Positions 29,661 through 39,462 are shown, numbered from the stretch's first letter. The stretch is 64,000 nucleotides of DNA from Caulobacter sp. FWC26 (GCF_002742645.2 NZ_CP033875.1:2334001-2398000), one strand, 5' to 3'. A program made the numbers and translations. The notes: generated from the letters alone by a model not told the origin.

Positions 29661-30980
29661 TTACTCCGCCGCGATCAGCTTGGCGCCCTGCACGTGCAGG
29701 CGACCGCTACGATAGGAAGCGATCCGCTCCTCCACCTCGTGGCGGAAGTGACGGAACAGGCCCTGGATCGGCCAGGCGGCCGCGTCGCCCAGGGCGCAGA
29801 TGGTGTGACCCTCGACCTGGGTCGTGACGTCCAGCAGGGTGTCGATCTCTTTCGGATCGGCTTCGCCGGTCGCCATGCGCTCCATGACGCGCCACATCCA
29901 GCCGGTGCCTTCACGGCACGGCGTGCACTGGCCGCAGCTCTCGTGCTTGTAGAAGTACGACAGGCGGGCGATCGCGCGGACGAGGTCGGTCGACTTGTCC
30001 ATGACGATGACGGCGGCCGTGCCCAGGCCCGACTTCAGGTTCCGCAGGGCGTCGAAGTCCATCGGCAGGTCTTCGCACTGCTCGGCCGGGATCATCGGCA
30101 CCGACGAGCCGCCCGGGATGACGGCCTTCAGGTTGCCCCAGCCGCCCCGGATGCCGCCGCAGTGATCTTCCATCAACTGACGGAAGGGGATGCTCATGGC
30201 TTCCTCAACGTTGCAGGGCAGGTTCACGTGGCCCGAGACGCAGAAGAGCTTGGTGCCGGCGTTGTTCGGACGGCCAAAGCCGGCGAACCAGGCCGCGCCG
30301 CGACGCAGGATCGTGCCGGCGACGGCGATGCTCTCGACGTTGTTCACCGTGGTGGGCATGCCGTAGAGGCCCGCGCCCGCCGGGAACGGCGGCTTCAGGC
30401 GCGGTTGACCCTTCTTGCCTTCCAGGCTTTCCAGCAGGGCCGTCTCTTCGCCACAGATATAGGCCCCGGCGCCGTGATGGACGTAGAGGTCGAAGTCCCA
30501 GCCGTGGACGTTGTTCTTGCCGATCAGCTTGGCCTCATAGGCCTGCTTGATCGCCGCTTCCAGGCGCTCGCGCTCGAAGACGTATTCGCCGCGAATGTAG
30601 ATGTAGCAGGCATGGGCCAGCATGGCGCGCGAGGCGATCAGGCAGCCCTCGATCAGGAGGTGCGGGTCATGCCGCATGATCTCCCGGTCCTTGCAGGTGC
30701 CCGGCTCGGACTCGTCGGCGTTGACCACCAGGTAGTGAGGACGACCTTCCTTCACTTCCTTGGGCATGAACGACCACTTGAGACCGGTCGAGAAACCGGC
30801 GCCGCCCCGGCCACGCAGGCCGGAGTTCTTCATGTTGTCGATGATCCAGTCGCGCCCGGCGTCCAGGATGTCCTTGGTGCCATTCCAGCAGCCGCGCTTC
30901 TTCGCGCCCTCGAGGCCCCAGTCGTGGAGACCGTAGAGGTTCGTGAAGATGCGGTCCTTGTCTTCGAGGATACCGACCAT
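29661..30980 (-). CDS. nuoF: NADH-quinone oxidoreductase subunit F (NADH/FMN binding)
   Basis: NuoF oxidises NADH, passing electrons through FMN to cluster N3. At 439 residues it shows the nucleotide loops [16 protein letters not shown] and [21 protein letters not shown], and the [4Fe-4S] motif [12 protein letters not shown] near residue 357. The start is ATG 30980 ([17 protein letters not shown]). It follows the 88-residue membrane protein gene by 3 bp, which in turn separates it from nuoE, its usual partner. Confidence 0.96.
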   Translation of the reverse strand: MVGILEDKDRIFTNLYGLHDWGLEGAKKRGCWNGTKDILDAGRDWIIDNMKNSGLRGRGGAGFSTGLKWSFMPKEVKEGRPHYLVVNADESEPGTCKDREIMRHDPHLLIEGCLIASRAMLAHACYIYIRGEYVFERERLEAAIKQAYEAKLIGKNNVHGWDFDLYVHHGAGAYICGEETALLESLEGKKGQPRLKPPFPAGAGLYGMPTTVNNVESIAVAGTILRRGAAWFAGFGRPNNAGTKLFCVSGHVNLPCNVEEAMSIPFRQLMEDHCGGIRGGWGNLKAVIPGGSSVPMIPAEQCEDLPMDFDALRNLKSGLGTAAVIVMDKSTDLVRAIARLSYFYKHESCGQCTPCREGTGWMWRVMERMATGEADPKEIDTLLDVTTQVEGHTICALGDAAAWPIQGLFRHFRHEVEERIASYRSGRLHVQGAKLIAAE

Positions 30981-30983
30981 GAC

Positions 30984-31250
30984 TCAGCTTTGCGGATCGA
31001 ATGGATGGGCGCGCACATAGCGCGTCCGACGAATGATGACATAGACGAAAAGCGACCAACCCACGCCGATGATGGCGAGACCGGCCACAACCGCCCAGAA
31101 CGGCGCGCCTTCGACGACACGACCCCACACCAGCAGGATCGCGCCCACGAGGCACGCAACGAAGCCGAAGCTCCGTTCGCGACGATGCAGACCCCGGAGA
31201 GTGTCGACATACGCCGCCTTGCGCATGTTGAGGTCGCTGTCGTCGATCAT
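30984..31250 (-). CDS. Small two-helix membrane protein in the nuo operon (88 residues)
   Basis: The protein has a charged N-terminus (MIDDSDLNMRKAAYVD, then RGLHRRERSF) and two predicted membrane helices, about residues 28-44 and 51-73, followed by an Arg-rich tail (RRTRYVRAHPFD). By the positive-inside rule both ends would be cytoplasmic. Its ATG 31250 overlaps the stop of the 74-residue gene by ATGA and nuoF starts 3 bp downstream. No family is recognised. It separates nuoE from nuoF, two genes usually adjacent, and may be a complex I accessory or assembly protein by position only. Confidence 0.75.
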   Translation of the reverse strand: MIDDSDLNMRKAAYVDTLRGLHRRERSFGFVACLVGAILLVWGRVVEGAPFWAVVAGLAIIGVGWSLFVYVIIRRTRYVRAHPFDPQS

Positions 31251-31471
31251 GACGAGGCGCCCTCCCCCTTGCTCACGCGCATCCAGCCCAGGATGAACCA
31301 GATGTGCGAGCCCAGGCCCGCGACGATGGCGCCCAAGAAGACCAGCCGCAGCCAGTCGATCCGCAGCGACACCGCGCCATAAATCGCGACGCCGGCCAGC
31401 ACGAAGCACACCGCGTTGATGACGAGCATCGCGGTCAGGCGCTTCTTCTGGAGGGCGGCGTCGGCGGTCAT
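31247..31471 (-). CDS. Small two-helix membrane protein in the nuo operon (74 residues)
   Basis: Two predicted membrane helices, about residues 13-33 and 41-63, are linked by LRIDW; the N-terminus is basic (ALQKKRL) and the tail is short (RVSKGEGASS). The start is ATG 31471, 1 bp after the nuoE stop, and its stop overlaps the 88-residue gene by ATGA. It is similar in layout to its neighbour but I see no clear sequence repeat between them. The function is unknown; co-transcription with nuoE and nuoF is nearly certain from the spacing. Confidence 0.72.
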   Translation of the reverse strand: MTADAALQKKRLTAMLVINAVCFVLAGVAIYGAVSLRIDWLRLVFLGAIVAGLGSHIWFILGWMRVSKGEGASS

Positions 31472-31472
31472 G

Positions 31473-32159
31473 TTAAGCGGCGGGCTCCGACTTCGGGGCC
31501 TTCTTCGGCTTCTCGGGCAGGTTCGGGATCTTGATCTTCTTGGCGTACGAGCCGTCGTACAGCTTGGGATCGGTCAGGGTGTGGATCGCGCCCTTCGGCT
31601 CCGAAGCGCCACGGCCGTCGTAGCTACCCGGCTGCGGCGCCTTGCCGGCGGCGAAGTCGTCGAGGATCTGAGCCAGGCTCTCCGGCGTCAGGTCTTCGTA
31701 ATAGTAGTCGTTGATCGCGGCCATCGGCGCATTGCAGCAGGCGCCCAGGCACTCGACCTCTTCCCAGCTGAACTTGCCGTCGTCTGAGACGTGATGGGCC
31801 GGACCGATCTTGTCCTCCAGCACCTTCCGCAGGTCGAGCGCGCCGCGCAGTTGGCACGGTGTGGTGCCGCACAGCTGAACGAAGGCGACCTTGCCGACCG
31901 GCTGCAACTGGAACATCACGTAGAAGGTCGCAACCTCCAGCACGCGGATCACCGGCATCTCGAGCTGCTTGGCGATCTCCTGGATCGCGGGCTCAGACAC
32001 CCAGCCTTCCTGCTTTTGGGCCAGCCACAGCATGGGGATCACCGCCGACTGCTTGCGCTCGGCGGGATACTTGGCTTTCCACCAGTCGGCCTTGGCCTGG
32101 CTGTCCGCCGTAAAGGCGAAGCTGGCGGGTTGTTCCTTGGCAAGACGACGGACGCTCAT
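31473..32159 (-). CDS. nuoE: NADH-quinone oxidoreductase subunit E ([2Fe-2S], 24-kDa homologue)
   Basis: NuoE holds cluster N1a next to the FMN of NuoF. The four ligands are in CGTTPC and, later, CLGACC, with thioredoxin-like surroundings (VATFYVMFQLQPVGK). The protein is 228 residues, longer than E. coli NuoE (about 166), owing to a C-terminal extension rich in Lys, Pro and Ala (LPEKPKKAPKSEPAA). Extended tails are common in alphaproteobacteria. It follows the NTF2-like gene with a 4-bp overlap. Confidence 0.95.
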   Translation of the reverse strand: MSVRRLAKEQPASFAFTADSQAKADWWKAKYPAERKQSAVIPMLWLAQKQEGWVSEPAIQEIAKQLEMPVIRVLEVATFYVMFQLQPVGKVAFVQLCGTTPCQLRGALDLRKVLEDKIGPAHHVSDDGKFSWEEVECLGACCNAPMAAINDYYYEDLTPESLAQILDDFAAGKAPQPGSYDGRGASEPKGAIHTLTDPKLYDGSYAKKIKIPNLPEKPKKAPKSEPAA

Positions 32160-32488
32160 CGGGCGAAATCCACGCGGGCGATCTTGTCGCCCTTGAAGGT
32201 GTAGATGGCGGCGACCTGGAACGGCGCATCGCCGTTGCCGCGGTCGACATGCTCATGATCGATCACGTTGGACCCGACCACGATGCGGTTCAGCAGCTTC
32301 GCCTGGTTCTTGGGGAACTCGGCGAAGGTCTTGGCGTAAAAGGCGCGATAGGCCTCGATTCCCGTGCGCGCGATCTCACCGTTCAACCCCGCAACGACAA
32401 CGTCGTCGGTGAAGTGGGCGCAATGGGCGTCCAGGTCCTGGGCGTTGTAGGCGTCGAGCTGCGCCTGGGCGATATCGGCCAGGCTCAC
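32156..32488 (-). CDS. NTF2-like/SnoaL-type small protein in the nuo operon
   Basis: This 110-residue protein looks like the nuclear-transport-factor-2/steroid-isomerase fold: an N-terminal helix with [22 protein letters not shown], then [17 protein letters not shown], and strand-rich [10 protein letters not shown] and [16 protein letters not shown]. It starts at GTG 32488, overlapping the nuoD stop (GTGA), and overlaps the nuoE start by 4 bp. Such folds bind small hydrophobic ligands or act as isomerases; no catalytic set is obvious here. Its coupling between nuoD and nuoE suggests a role tied to complex I or its quinone, but that is inference only. Confidence 0.75.
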   Translation of the reverse strand: MSLADIAQAQLDAYNAQDLDAHCAHFTDDVVVAGLNGEIARTGIEAYRAFYAKTFAEFPKNQAKLLNRIVVGSNVIDHEHVDRGNGDAPFQVAAIYTFKGDKIARVDFAR

Positions 32489-33735
32489 CGGTCGATCTCC
32501 CCGAACACGATGTCCAGCGAGCCTAGAATGGCCGAGACGTCGGCCAGCTGGTGACCACGGTTCAGCCAGTCCATGGCCGCCAGGTGCGGGAAGCCCGGCG
32601 CGCGGATCTTGCAGCGATAGGGCTTGTTGGTGCCGTCAGAGACGACGAACACGCCAAACTCGCCCTTCGGCGCCTCGACGCAGGCGTAGACTTCGCCGGC
32701 CGGCGTCTTGAAGCCCTCGGTGTAGAGCTTGAAGTGGTGGATCAGCGCTTCCATCGAACGCTTCATCTCGGCGCGACGCGGCGGCGAGACCTTGTTGTCT
32801 TCCGACAGCACCGGACCATGCGTCTTGCGCAGCATCTCGCAGGCCTGACGGATGATCTTGGTCGACTCGCGCATCTCCTGCATGCGGCACAGGTAGCGAT
32901 CGTAACAGTCGCCGTTCTTGCCCAGCGGGATGTCGAACTCGAAGTCGTTGTAGTTCTCGTAGGGCTGGCTGCGACGCAGGTCCCAGGCGATGCCCGAGCC
33001 GCGCACCATCACGCCGGAGAAGCCCCAGTTAATCGCGTCTTCCTTGCTAACCACGCCGATATCGACGTTGCGCTGCTTGAAGATGCGGTTGTCGGTGATC
33101 AGGCCTTCGATATCGTCGCAGATCTTCGGGAAGGCTTTGGCCCAGGCGTCGATGTCTTCGACCAGTTCCGGCGGCAGGTCCTGGTGGACGCCGCCCGGAC
33201 GGAAGTAGTTGGAGTGCAGGCGAGCGCCGCAAGCGCGCTCGTAGAACACCATCAGCTTCTCGCGCTCCTCGAAGCCCCACAGCGGCGGCGTCAGGGCGCC
33301 GACGTCCATGGCCTGGGTCGTCACGTTCAGCAGGTGGTTCAGGATGCGGCCGATTTCCGAATACAGGACGCGGATGATCTGGCCGCGGATCGGCACTTCG
33401 ACGCCGAGCAGCTTCTCGATCGCCAGGCAGAAGGCGTGTTCCTGGTTCATCGGCGCCACGTAGTCGAGGCGGTCGAAGTACGGGATGTTCTGCAGATAGG
33501 TGCGCGCTTCCATCAGCTTCTCGGTGCCGCGGTGCAGCAGGCCGATGTGCGGATCGACGCGTTCGACGATTTCGCCGTCCAACTCCAGCACCAGGCGCAG
33601 CACGCCGTGCGCGGCCGGGTGCTGCGGGCCGAAGTTGATGTTGAACTTGCGGACAGGCGTCTCCGGAATGGCCGGAGCCGTCGCCTCGTCTCGGAAATAG
33701 TCGGTCGCCGCGGCGGGCGAGTTCGTGCCGGTCAT
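32485..33735 (-). CDS. nuoD: NADH-quinone oxidoreductase subunit D (49-kDa homologue)
   Basis: NuoD forms the quinone site with NuoB and derives from the [NiFe]-hydrogenase large subunit. At 416 residues it has [25 protein letters not shown] (HPAAHG loop), [29 protein letters not shown] and [20 protein letters not shown]. It is separate from nuoC, unlike the E. coli nuoCD fusion. The start ATG 33735 lies 96 bp downstream of nuoC. Confidence 0.97.
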   Translation of the reverse strand: MTGTNSPAAATDYFRDEATAPAIPETPVRKFNINFGPQHPAAHGVLRLVLELDGEIVERVDPHIGLLHRGTEKLMEARTYLQNIPYFDRLDYVAPMNQEHAFCLAIEKLLGVEVPIRGQIIRVLYSEIGRILNHLLNVTTQAMDVGALTPPLWGFEEREKLMVFYERACGARLHSNYFRPGGVHQDLPPELVEDIDAWAKAFPKICDDIEGLITDNRIFKQRNVDIGVVSKEDAINWGFSGVMVRGSGIAWDLRRSQPYENYNDFEFDIPLGKNGDCYDRYLCRMQEMRESTKIIRQACEMLRKTHGPVLSEDNKVSPPRRAEMKRSMEALIHHFKLYTEGFKTPAGEVYACVEAPKGEFGVFVVSDGTNKPYRCKIRAPGFPHLAAMDWLNRGHQLADVSAILGSLDIVFGEIDR

Positions 33736-33831
33736 GGCTACGGACCTTCGTTACACTGCTCGATGTCGGCGGAGTTAAGCCCCTCCGACAAGGTGATCGA
33801 CGACGAACGCTTCAAGCGCCCATCGCCAGCC

Positions 33832-34443
33832 CTACGCGTCTCCTGCCCGCTTCTCGACTTTCTCATCGCCGGGCAGCGCATATTTCGCGCCTTCCCACGG
33901 AGAGAGGAAGTCGAACGCACGGAACTCGGTGATCTTCACGGGTTCGTACACGACGCGCTTAAGCTCGTCGTCGTAGCGCACTTCCACATAACCCGTCATG
34001 GGGAAGTCCTTCCGCAGCGGATGGCCGTGGAAGCCGTAGTCGGTGAGGATACGGCGCAGGTCGGGGTGACCGTCGAAGAAGATCCCGTACATGTCGAACG
34101 CCTCGCGCTCGAACCAGTCAGCCACCGGGAAGACCGGCGTAATGCTGGGAACCGGCGTATCCTCGTCGGTCGAGACCTTAAGGCGGATGCGATGGTTCTT
34201 AACCAGCGACAGCAGGTGATAGACAACATCGAAGCGCGCGGCGCGCTCGGGATAGTCGACACCGGTCAGGTCCACCAGCTGGTGGAAACGACAAGCAGCG
34301 TCGTCACGCAGGAACATCAGCGTCTCGATCACCGACGCAGCGCGGGCGACGATCGTCAGCTCGCCGAATGCGACAGAATGTCCCAGCACGCCCGGAGCGC
34401 GGGCGACGATGTCCTGACCAAGCAGTTCCAGGGCTTCGCTCAT
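33832..34443 (-). CDS. nuoC: NADH-quinone oxidoreductase subunit C (30-kDa homologue)
   Basis: NuoC is a structural peripheral-arm subunit. At 203 residues it has the conserved [20 protein letters not shown] and [23 protein letters not shown], followed by [13 protein letters not shown]. The start is ATG 34443 ([18 protein letters not shown]), overlapping the nuoB stop by ATGA. A longer open frame continues upstream through nuoB in another frame, but this is only an antisense-free GC artefact. Confidence 0.95.
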   Translation of the reverse strand: MSEALELLGQDIVARAPGVLGHSVAFGELTIVARAASVIETLMFLRDDAACRFHQLVDLTGVDYPERAARFDVVYHLLSLVKNHRIRLKVSTDEDTPVPSITPVFPVADWFEREAFDMYGIFFDGHPDLRRILTDYGFHGHPLRKDFPMTGYVEVRYDDELKRVVYEPVKITEFRAFDFLSPWEGAKYALPGDEKVEKRAGDA

Positions 34444-35021
34444 CGCTCGATCGTCCCCGTGCGGCGAATCTTCTTCTGCAGCTGCAACACGCCGTAGACG
34501 AGCGCCTCGGCGGTCGGCGGACAGCCCGGAACATAGATGTCGACCGGCACGACGCGGTCGCAGCCGCGGACGACGCTGTAGCTGTAATAGTAATAGCCGC
34601 CACCATTGGCGCAGCTGCCCATCGAGATCACGTAACGCGGCTCGGGCATCTGGTCGTAGACCTTGCGCAGGGCCGGAGCCATCTTGTTGGTCAGCGTGCC
34701 GGCGACGATCATCACGTCCGACTGGCGCGGGCTGGCGCGCGGCGCGAAACCGTAGCGCTCCAGGTCGTAACGCGGCATCGACGCTTGCATCATTTCCACG
34801 GCGCAGCAGGCCAAGCCGAACGTCATCCACATCAGCGAGCCCGTACGGGCCCAGGTGATCAGGTCGTCGGCGGCGGCCGTGATAAAGCCCTTGTCGGCCA
34901 ACTGCTGGGAGACGCCGTCGAAGAACGGGTCATGCAGCTTGGGGTCATACCCCTCGACCGTCGAACGGCCGGCCGAGAGCGCCGGAACCGAAGACGAATT
35001 GGCGGGAACGATCACTCCCAT
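34440..35021 (-). CDS. nuoB: NADH-quinone oxidoreductase subunit B (PSST homologue, cluster N2)
   Basis: NuoB carries the terminal [4Fe-4S] cluster N2 that reduces quinone. The ligands are in [11 protein letters not shown] (tandem cysteines), MGSCANGGG and [12 protein letters not shown] chose ATG 35021 ([18 protein letters not shown]), giving 193 residues; an in-frame ATG at 35042 would add seven. It overlaps the nuoA stop. The N-terminal 50 residues are a low-complexity extension typical of alphaproteobacteria. Confidence 0.96.
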   Translation of the reverse strand: MGVIVPANSSSVPALSAGRSTVEGYDPKLHDPFFDGVSQQLADKGFITAAADDLITWARTGSLMWMTFGLACCAVEMMQASMPRYDLERYGFAPRASPRQSDVMIVAGTLTNKMAPALRKVYDQMPEPRYVISMGSCANGGGYYYYSYSVVRGCDRVVPVDIYVPGCPPTAEALVYGVLQLQKKIRRTGTIER

Positions 35022-35389
35022 TCGAGGGCGCCCTTCTTCCATTCATAGATGAAGCCGACGGTCAGAACGCCGAGGAAGGTCATCATCGACCAGAACGCGA
35101 ACTGCGCCACATCTTGCGGCAATTTCATCAGCGTGACCGCCCAGGGGAACAGAAACGCCACTTCCAAGTCGAAGATGATGAAGAGGATCGAGACCAGATA
35201 GAACCGGACGTCGAACTTCATACGCGCATCGTCGAAGGCGTTGAACCCGCACTCGTAGGCGGACAGCTTTTCCGGGTCCGGCGCCTTGGGCGCGAGCACC
35301 GCGGCGGCGAGCAGAAAGACGATGCCGATAACCGCCGCGATCCCGAGAAAGATCACGATCGGCAGGTACTGGAGAAGGAAGGCGGTCAT
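35012..35389 (-). CDS. nuoA: NADH-quinone oxidoreductase subunit A
   Basis: NuoA is a three-helix membrane subunit at the base of the peripheral arm, 125 residues. Family motifs are the loop [31 protein letters not shown], containing the redox-state-sensitive Cys, and [13 protein letters not shown]. It is the first gene of the complex I operon. A good promoter match lies 27-55 bp upstream of its ATG. Confidence 0.96.
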   Translation of the reverse strand: MTAFLLQYLPIVIFLGIAAVIGIVFLLAAAVLAPKAPDPEKLSAYECGFNAFDDARMKFDVRFYLVSILFIIFDLEVAFLFPWAVTLMKLPQDVAQFAFWSMMTFLGVLTVGFIYEWKKGALEWE

Positions 35390-35415
35390 GACAGCCCTTG
35401 GCTTGAATCGAGCGG

Positions 35416-35444
35416 GTTGTAGCCCACTGTCGCCAGCGCTTCAA
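35416..35444 (-). promoter_or_regulatory. nuo operon promoter (Caulobacter housekeeping type)
   Basis: On the minus strand TTGAAGC and GCTACAAC are separated by 14 nt. The second box fits GCTANAWC exactly and the first differs from TTGACGS at one position. It sits just upstream of nuoA, leaving a leader of about 20 nt, and is the only clear promoter for the 16-kb operon. Confidence 0.65.
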
Positions 35445-35509
35445 ACACCCCGCGCACATTGAGAAACGATCGCAACTGGAGACGAAATGTCGGTTCTTCG
35501 AGATCGCCG

Positions 35510-35538
35510 TTGACACGAGTCTTCACCCGACATATCAG
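35510..35538 (+). promoter_or_regulatory. Promoter of the tRNA-Asp pair
   Basis: TTGACA and TATCAG are separated by 17 nt, ending 50 bp before the first tRNA-Asp. The -35 box is the full sigma-70 consensus. It is divergent to the nuo promoter about 70 bp away. Confidence 0.6.
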
Positions 35539-35588
35539 ACGCGCCTCGCCGATTGGCGGGTCGCACTTTCGCTTCGGCGAAGGGGTAT

Positions 35589-35665
<77 letters not shown>

Positions 35666-35730
35666 CCCTTTCAGAAGCGAGGACTTCCCTCCCCTCGGTC
35701 ACGGACGACCGTCGCGCTCTGGCGCACGAC

Positions 35731-35807
<77 letters not shown>

Positions 35808-35855
35808 CCGTCCACAGATCCCTCGAATCTCGCGAAGGCTTGTGTCAGCCTTCGC

Positions 35856-36869
35856 ATGCGCCATCTAGCGGTCATGACTCGCGCCGCGCTTCCGCCGATC
35901 TCCGTTCTCGACCTTGCGCCCGTTCCTCAGGGTTCCAGTGTCGGCCAGGCCTTGAAGAACAGTATCGATCTGGCGCGCCACGCCGAAGCGCTCGGTTTCC
36001 AGCGCTACTGGTTGGCCGAGCATCACAACATGCCGGGAATCGCGAGCGCCGCGACCGCTGTGGTCATTGGCCAGGTGGCGGCCGCGACGACGACGATTCG
36101 CGTCGGCTCGGGCGGTGTCATGCTGCCAAACCATGCACCGCTGATGGTGGCGGAGCAGTTCGGAACCCTCAACGCGCTCTACCCAGGCCGAATCGATCTG
36201 GGTCTTGGGCGCGCGCCAGGAACCGACCAGGCCACCATGCGCGCCCTTCGTCGCTACGCCGGCGCGGTCGATTCGTTCGCTCAGGACGTCGTCGAACTGC
36301 AGCATTGGTTCAAGCCCGCCGTCGCCGACCAGAGCGTGCGCGCGGTTCCCGGCGAAGGACAGGATGTGCCGATCTGGATTCTCGGGTCCTCGACCTGGGG
36401 CGCACAGCTGGCGGCTGCGCTGGGTCTGCCCTACGCATTCGCCGCGCACTTCGCGCCGGACGCCCTGCTGGACGCCCTTGCGCTGTATCGCCGCCACTTC
36501 AAGCCTTCCGAGACTTTGGATCGTCCGTACGCCATGGTCTGTATCGGCGTCTGCGCCGCCGACACCGACGAGGAGGCCAAGCGGTTGTCGACCTCGACCC
36601 AGCAGCAGTTCCTGGCGTTGCGTCGGGGCCGCCCAGGCCTTCTGCCGCCTCCCGTCGATGACATCCGCGAGCACGCATCGCCGACAGAGCTGGCCGGGCT
36701 TGACCACACCTTGCGCTACGCTGCGGTGGGGTCGGCGGAAACGGTCAGGCGAAAGATCGAACAGGTTCTCGAACTGACGGACGCCGACGAACTGATGGCG
36801 GCGACTCAGGTTCACGACCATGACTCGCGCAAACGCAGCTACGAAATTCTTGCGTCGCTTCGAACCTAG
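35856..36869 (+). CDS. Luciferase-like (LLM class) flavin-dependent monooxygenase
   Basis: The 337-residue protein has the bacterial-luciferase-like TIM barrel: [58 protein letters not shown] and [15 protein letters not shown]. These match the MsnO8/alkanal monooxygenase-like group. Such enzymes use FMNH2 from a partner reductase, but no reductase gene is adjacent. The start is ATG 35856, just after the tRNA-Asp pair; a second ATG at 35874 is possible. Its 3' end overlaps the convergent glycosyltransferase by 4 bp. The substrate is unknown. Confidence 0.85.
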   Translation: MRHLAVMTRAALPPISVLDLAPVPQGSSVGQALKNSIDLARHAEALGFQRYWLAEHHNMPGIASAATAVVIGQVAAATTTIRVGSGGVMLPNHAPLMVAEQFGTLNALYPGRIDLGLGRAPGTDQATMRALRRYAGAVDSFAQDVVELQHWFKPAVADQSVRAVPGEGQDVPIWILGSSTWGAQLAAALGLPYAFAAHFAPDALLDALALYRRHFKPSETLDRPYAMVCIGVCAADTDEEAKRLSTSTQQQFLALRRGRPGLLPPPVDDIREHASPTELAGLDHTLRYAAVGSAETVRRKIEQVLELTDADELMAATQVHDHDSRKRSYEILASLRT

Positions 36870-38077
36870 TGACTCGCTGGTGTGGCGCGCCCCTCGAAGG
36901 CGCGTCGCCCGGTCAGCCGGCCGTATATCCCGCAAAGCTCGGTGAAAACCGCGTCCCATCCATGGCGCGCGACAGCGCGACGGCGCGCGGCGGCGCCGAT
37001 CGCGCGCACATCGGCGGCAAAGAGCGCGTCGATCGCCTCGGCGAACGCCGCGGCCTCCGAAACCCTCGCCAGACGTCCGACCCCATCGTCTACCGACTCA
37101 GCCACCCCACCGGCGGCCACGCCTACGACCGGCAGACCACAGGCCATGGCCTCCAGCACGATCAGACCGAAGGGTTCGTTGTCGTTGGCGTGAACAAAAG
37201 CGTCGCAGCTGGCAAGGATGGACGCGAGTTCTACGGGATCGCGGACGTAGTCGATGCAAAGGGCCCGGTCGCTCACCGGGGCGCCGCCCCCCGCGCCGAC
37301 GAAAAGAAGCTTGTATGGATCGCCCAGGCGCTCGACCGCCGCCACCAGCACATCCAGCTTTTTCTCCTTGGCCGGGCGCCCCGCAAAGACCAGCAAGCGC
37401 TCCTTCGCCGAGAGACCAAGACGTCGCCTGAGGCCATCACGATCAGCCCGGTCCGGCCGGAAGATGGCCGTATCCACACCGAGCGGCAATCCAATCGCGT
37501 TGTGGACGCCCGCCTCGATCAGACGTCCAGCGATGAAGCGGCTGGGCGCGACCGCTTGGTCGAACTGGCTGTAGATCGCCGCCCATCGCTTCTGAACGGG
37601 CTTTTCGGCCCACTCGCCGATATGCAGCGCGGCTAGGCGGCCGAGGTCTGTGTGGCAAAATCCGACCACAGGGACACTCAGAGCGTCGCCGGCCCTCAGC
37701 GCCGCGAGCCCAGGCGTGTAAGGGTCGCCCGCCTCGATGATGTCGGGCCGCTGACGGATCAGGCGCTCCATCCAAGCCTGCTTGACGACAGGCCAACGAT
37801 AGCCAGCCCCGAAGGGCAAAGGCGCGGCGTAGATGGATACCCTTCCCTGTCCATCATACGAGTCGCGCGCTCCGGGCACGACCAGCGTGTGACGCACATC
37901 CGGCCGATTGGCGCCCAGCCAGGCGTGCTTCGACGACAGGTAGCGTCGCACACCTCCGCTGCGCGGGGCGTAGAGCATGGTGGTGTCGATCAGGCGAACC
38001 GGCTCGTCGATATTTGACCAGGCCGCGCCGAAGAGCCCCTGACAGCCAAGACGTTGGTCAGGTCTCGTATCCGTCAC
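36866..38077 (-). CDS. Family 4-type (GT-B) glycosyltransferase
   Basis: This 403-residue protein is a GT-B retaining glycosyltransferase. Features are the N-terminal acceptor domain ([21 protein letters not shown]), [13 protein letters not shown] at the hinge, [20 protein letters not shown], and the donor-binding EX7E motif in [18 protein letters not shown]. It starts at GTG 38077 ([14 protein letters not shown]); an ATG at 37978 (MLYAPRSGG) is an alternative but would cut the first strand. It probably acts on a surface or lipid-linked glycan; the sugar cannot be inferred. It stands alone with no other polysaccharide gene near. Confidence 0.85.
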   Translation of the reverse strand: MTDTRPDQRLGCQGLFGAAWSNIDEPVRLIDTTMLYAPRSGGVRRYLSSKHAWLGANRPDVRHTLVVPGARDSYDGQGRVSIYAAPLPFGAGYRWPVVKQAWMERLIRQRPDIIEAGDPYTPGLAALRAGDALSVPVVGFCHTDLGRLAALHIGEWAEKPVQKRWAAIYSQFDQAVAPSRFIAGRLIEAGVHNAIGLPLGVDTAIFRPDRADRDGLRRRLGLSAKERLLVFAGRPAKEKKLDVLVAAVERLGDPYKLLFVGAGGGAPVSDRALCIDYVRDPVELASILASCDAFVHANDNEPFGLIVLEAMACGLPVVGVAAGGVAESVDDGVGRLARVSEAAAFAEAIDALFAADVRAIGAAARRRAVARHGWDAVFTELCGIYGRLTGRRAFEGRATPASH

Positions 38078-38139
38078 GCCGAATCCTCATCACACTGGGT
38101 CGCTCATTCGGCGCCGGAACGATAAAGCTTTTGCGACAG

Positions 38140-38340
38140 CTACGGTTCCTCGACGCTCCCCGATGACTTTGGGTTGACTCCGCGCCTCTTCAAGGCCTCG
38201 CGCAGCAGCACTTCGACCTGAGCATTCACGCTCCGCAACTCAGCTTCCGCCAGACGCTCGACAGCCGAGAGAACCTCGGGATGGACGCGCATTAGAAATG
38301 CGCGCCGCGCGCCCCGGCCGTCTTTAGGCTCCCCCGCCAC
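38140..38340 (-). CDS. Ribbon-helix-helix DNA-binding protein (Arc-like)
   Basis: The 66-residue protein fits the Arc/MetJ fold: a short strand (RAFLMRVHPEV), helix A (LSAVERLAEAELRS), a turn, and helix B (VNAQVEVLLREALKRRG). It starts at GTG 38340, 1 bp after the SPFH gene stop, so it is translated from the same mRNA. The basic strand would enter the DNA major groove. By context it is likely to bind the 26-bp palindrome before the SPFH gene and repress the operon, as many small RHH proteins do; this is not shown by the sequence. Confidence 0.75.
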   Translation of the reverse strand: MAGEPKDGRGARRAFLMRVHPEVLSAVERLAEAELRSVNAQVEVLLREALKRRGVNPKSSGSVEEP

Positions 38341-38341
38341 C

Positions 38342-39229
38342 TTAGCCGTACAGCGTGCCGGTGTTTACGACGGGCTGAGCCTCACGATCTGCGCACAGCA
38401 CCACCAGGAGGTTGGAGACCATCGCCGCCCTACGCTCGTCGTCCAACGTCACCACGCCGCGTTCGCTGAGCGCGCTCAAGGCGTTCTCGACCATGTCCAC
38501 CGCGCCCGCGACGATCGTCCGACGCGCGGCCAGCACCGCCTCCGCCTGTTGGCGTTTCAACATCGAGCCTGCGATCTCCGGCGCATAGGCAAGGTGCATC
38601 AGATGGGCCTCATCGATCGCGACGCCGGCGACGGCGGTACGGGCCTGGAGATCGGCGCGGAGGCGGTCCCCAACCTCTTCCGCATCGGCGCGTAACGTGG
38701 GCTCACCTTCCTCGGCATGGTCGTAGGAGTAATGCGAAGCCACCTCACGAAGGCCCGTCTCGATCTGAATGTTCACGAAGGTGGCATAGTCGTCGACGTC
38801 GAACAGCGCCTGAGCCGAATCCTTCACGCGCCAAACGATATTGGCCGCGATCTCGATCGGGTTGCCGCGCTTGTCGTTCACCTTCAGGGTCTCGCTCGTC
38901 ACGTTGCGCACCCGAAGGCTGATCTTCTTGCGTCCGTACCAGGGCAGCACCCAACGCAGGCCGGTCGAGCGATCGGTGCCGACATATGAGCCAAACAGCG
39001 TGAGAACCATCGCCTCATTAGGCTGCAGGGCGTAGAAGCCCGCGCCGATCAGCGCCCCAGCAAGCAAGACAAGAACGCCGGCCACCGCGAACGGCGCTCC
39101 ACCGCCAGAAGCCTTTAGCAGCCAGACACCCGCCGCAAGCAAAACGGGAGCCAGCAACAGAGGCAGCCCGCCTCCGACGCCGCCCCGAACGCGCTCGCTG
39201 GTACGATTGATGGTGTGAACCTCTGACAT
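38342..39229 (-). CDS. SPFH/band 7 domain membrane protein
   Basis: SPFH proteins form oligomeric membrane scaffolds. This 295-residue protein has two predicted N-terminal helices (about 22-39 and 46-66) and then the band-7 domain: [48 protein letters not shown], and a long C-terminal helix rich in Ala and Glu. I chose ATG 39229 ([17 protein letters not shown]) with GGGAGG ahead. It forms a two-gene operon with the RHH gene directly downstream. SPFH plus Arc-type RHH genes are paired in many proteobacteria. No function has been assigned. Confidence 0.82.
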   Translation of the reverse strand: MSEVHTINRTSERVRGGVGGGLPLLLAPVLLAAGVWLLKASGGGAPFAVAGVLVLLAGALIGAGFYALQPNEAMVLTLFGSYVGTDRSTGLRWVLPWYGRKKISLRVRNVTSETLKVNDKRGNPIEIAANIVWRVKDSAQALFDVDDYATFVNIQIETGLREVASHYSYDHAEEGEPTLRADAEEVGDRLRADLQARTAVAGVAIDEAHLMHLAYAPEIAGSMLKRQQAEAVLAARRTIVAGAVDMVENALSALSERGVVTLDDERRAAMVSNLLVVLCADREAQPVVNTGTLYG

Positions 39230-39246
39230 CAGCGCCTCCCAATTAG

Positions 39247-39272
39247 CAATCAAAGTGATATCACTTTGATTG
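39247..39272. promoter_or_regulatory. Perfect 26-bp palindrome overlapping the SPFH-RHH promoter
   Basis: The half-site CAATCAAAGTGAT is followed directly by its exact complement, with the centre at GATATC. On the minus strand a possible -35 (TTGTTC) lies 16 nt before TATCAC, which would put the -10 box in the palindrome. It ends 18 bp before the SPFH start codon. A chance 26-bp perfect palindrome is very unlikely; an operator is the simplest reading. Confidence 0.75.
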
Positions 39273-39342
39273 CGGGGAACAAGATGCTGGCGCGTGCAGG
39301 GACGCCAGCCGAGCGGCCGCTGTTGGGATCGAGACGGAGGAA

Positions 39343-39417
39343 TGGTGGGCAGTGAGGGGATCGAACCCCCGACCCTCTCGGTGTAAACGAGACGCTCTAC
39401 CGCTGAGCTAACTGCCC
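39343..39417 (-). tRNA. tRNA-Val (UAC)
   Basis: A 75-nt gene on the minus strand reads GGGCAGTTAGCTCAGCGG onwards, anticodon TAC in loop TTTACAC, T-loop TTCGATC, encoded CCA. All four stems are complete. It lies alone between the SPFH palindrome and hup. Confidence 0.96.
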
Positions 39418-39462
39418 TCTTGGGTGCGCGCTTCTAGCCGCCCCCGTTCTCTGCGCAAAGCC

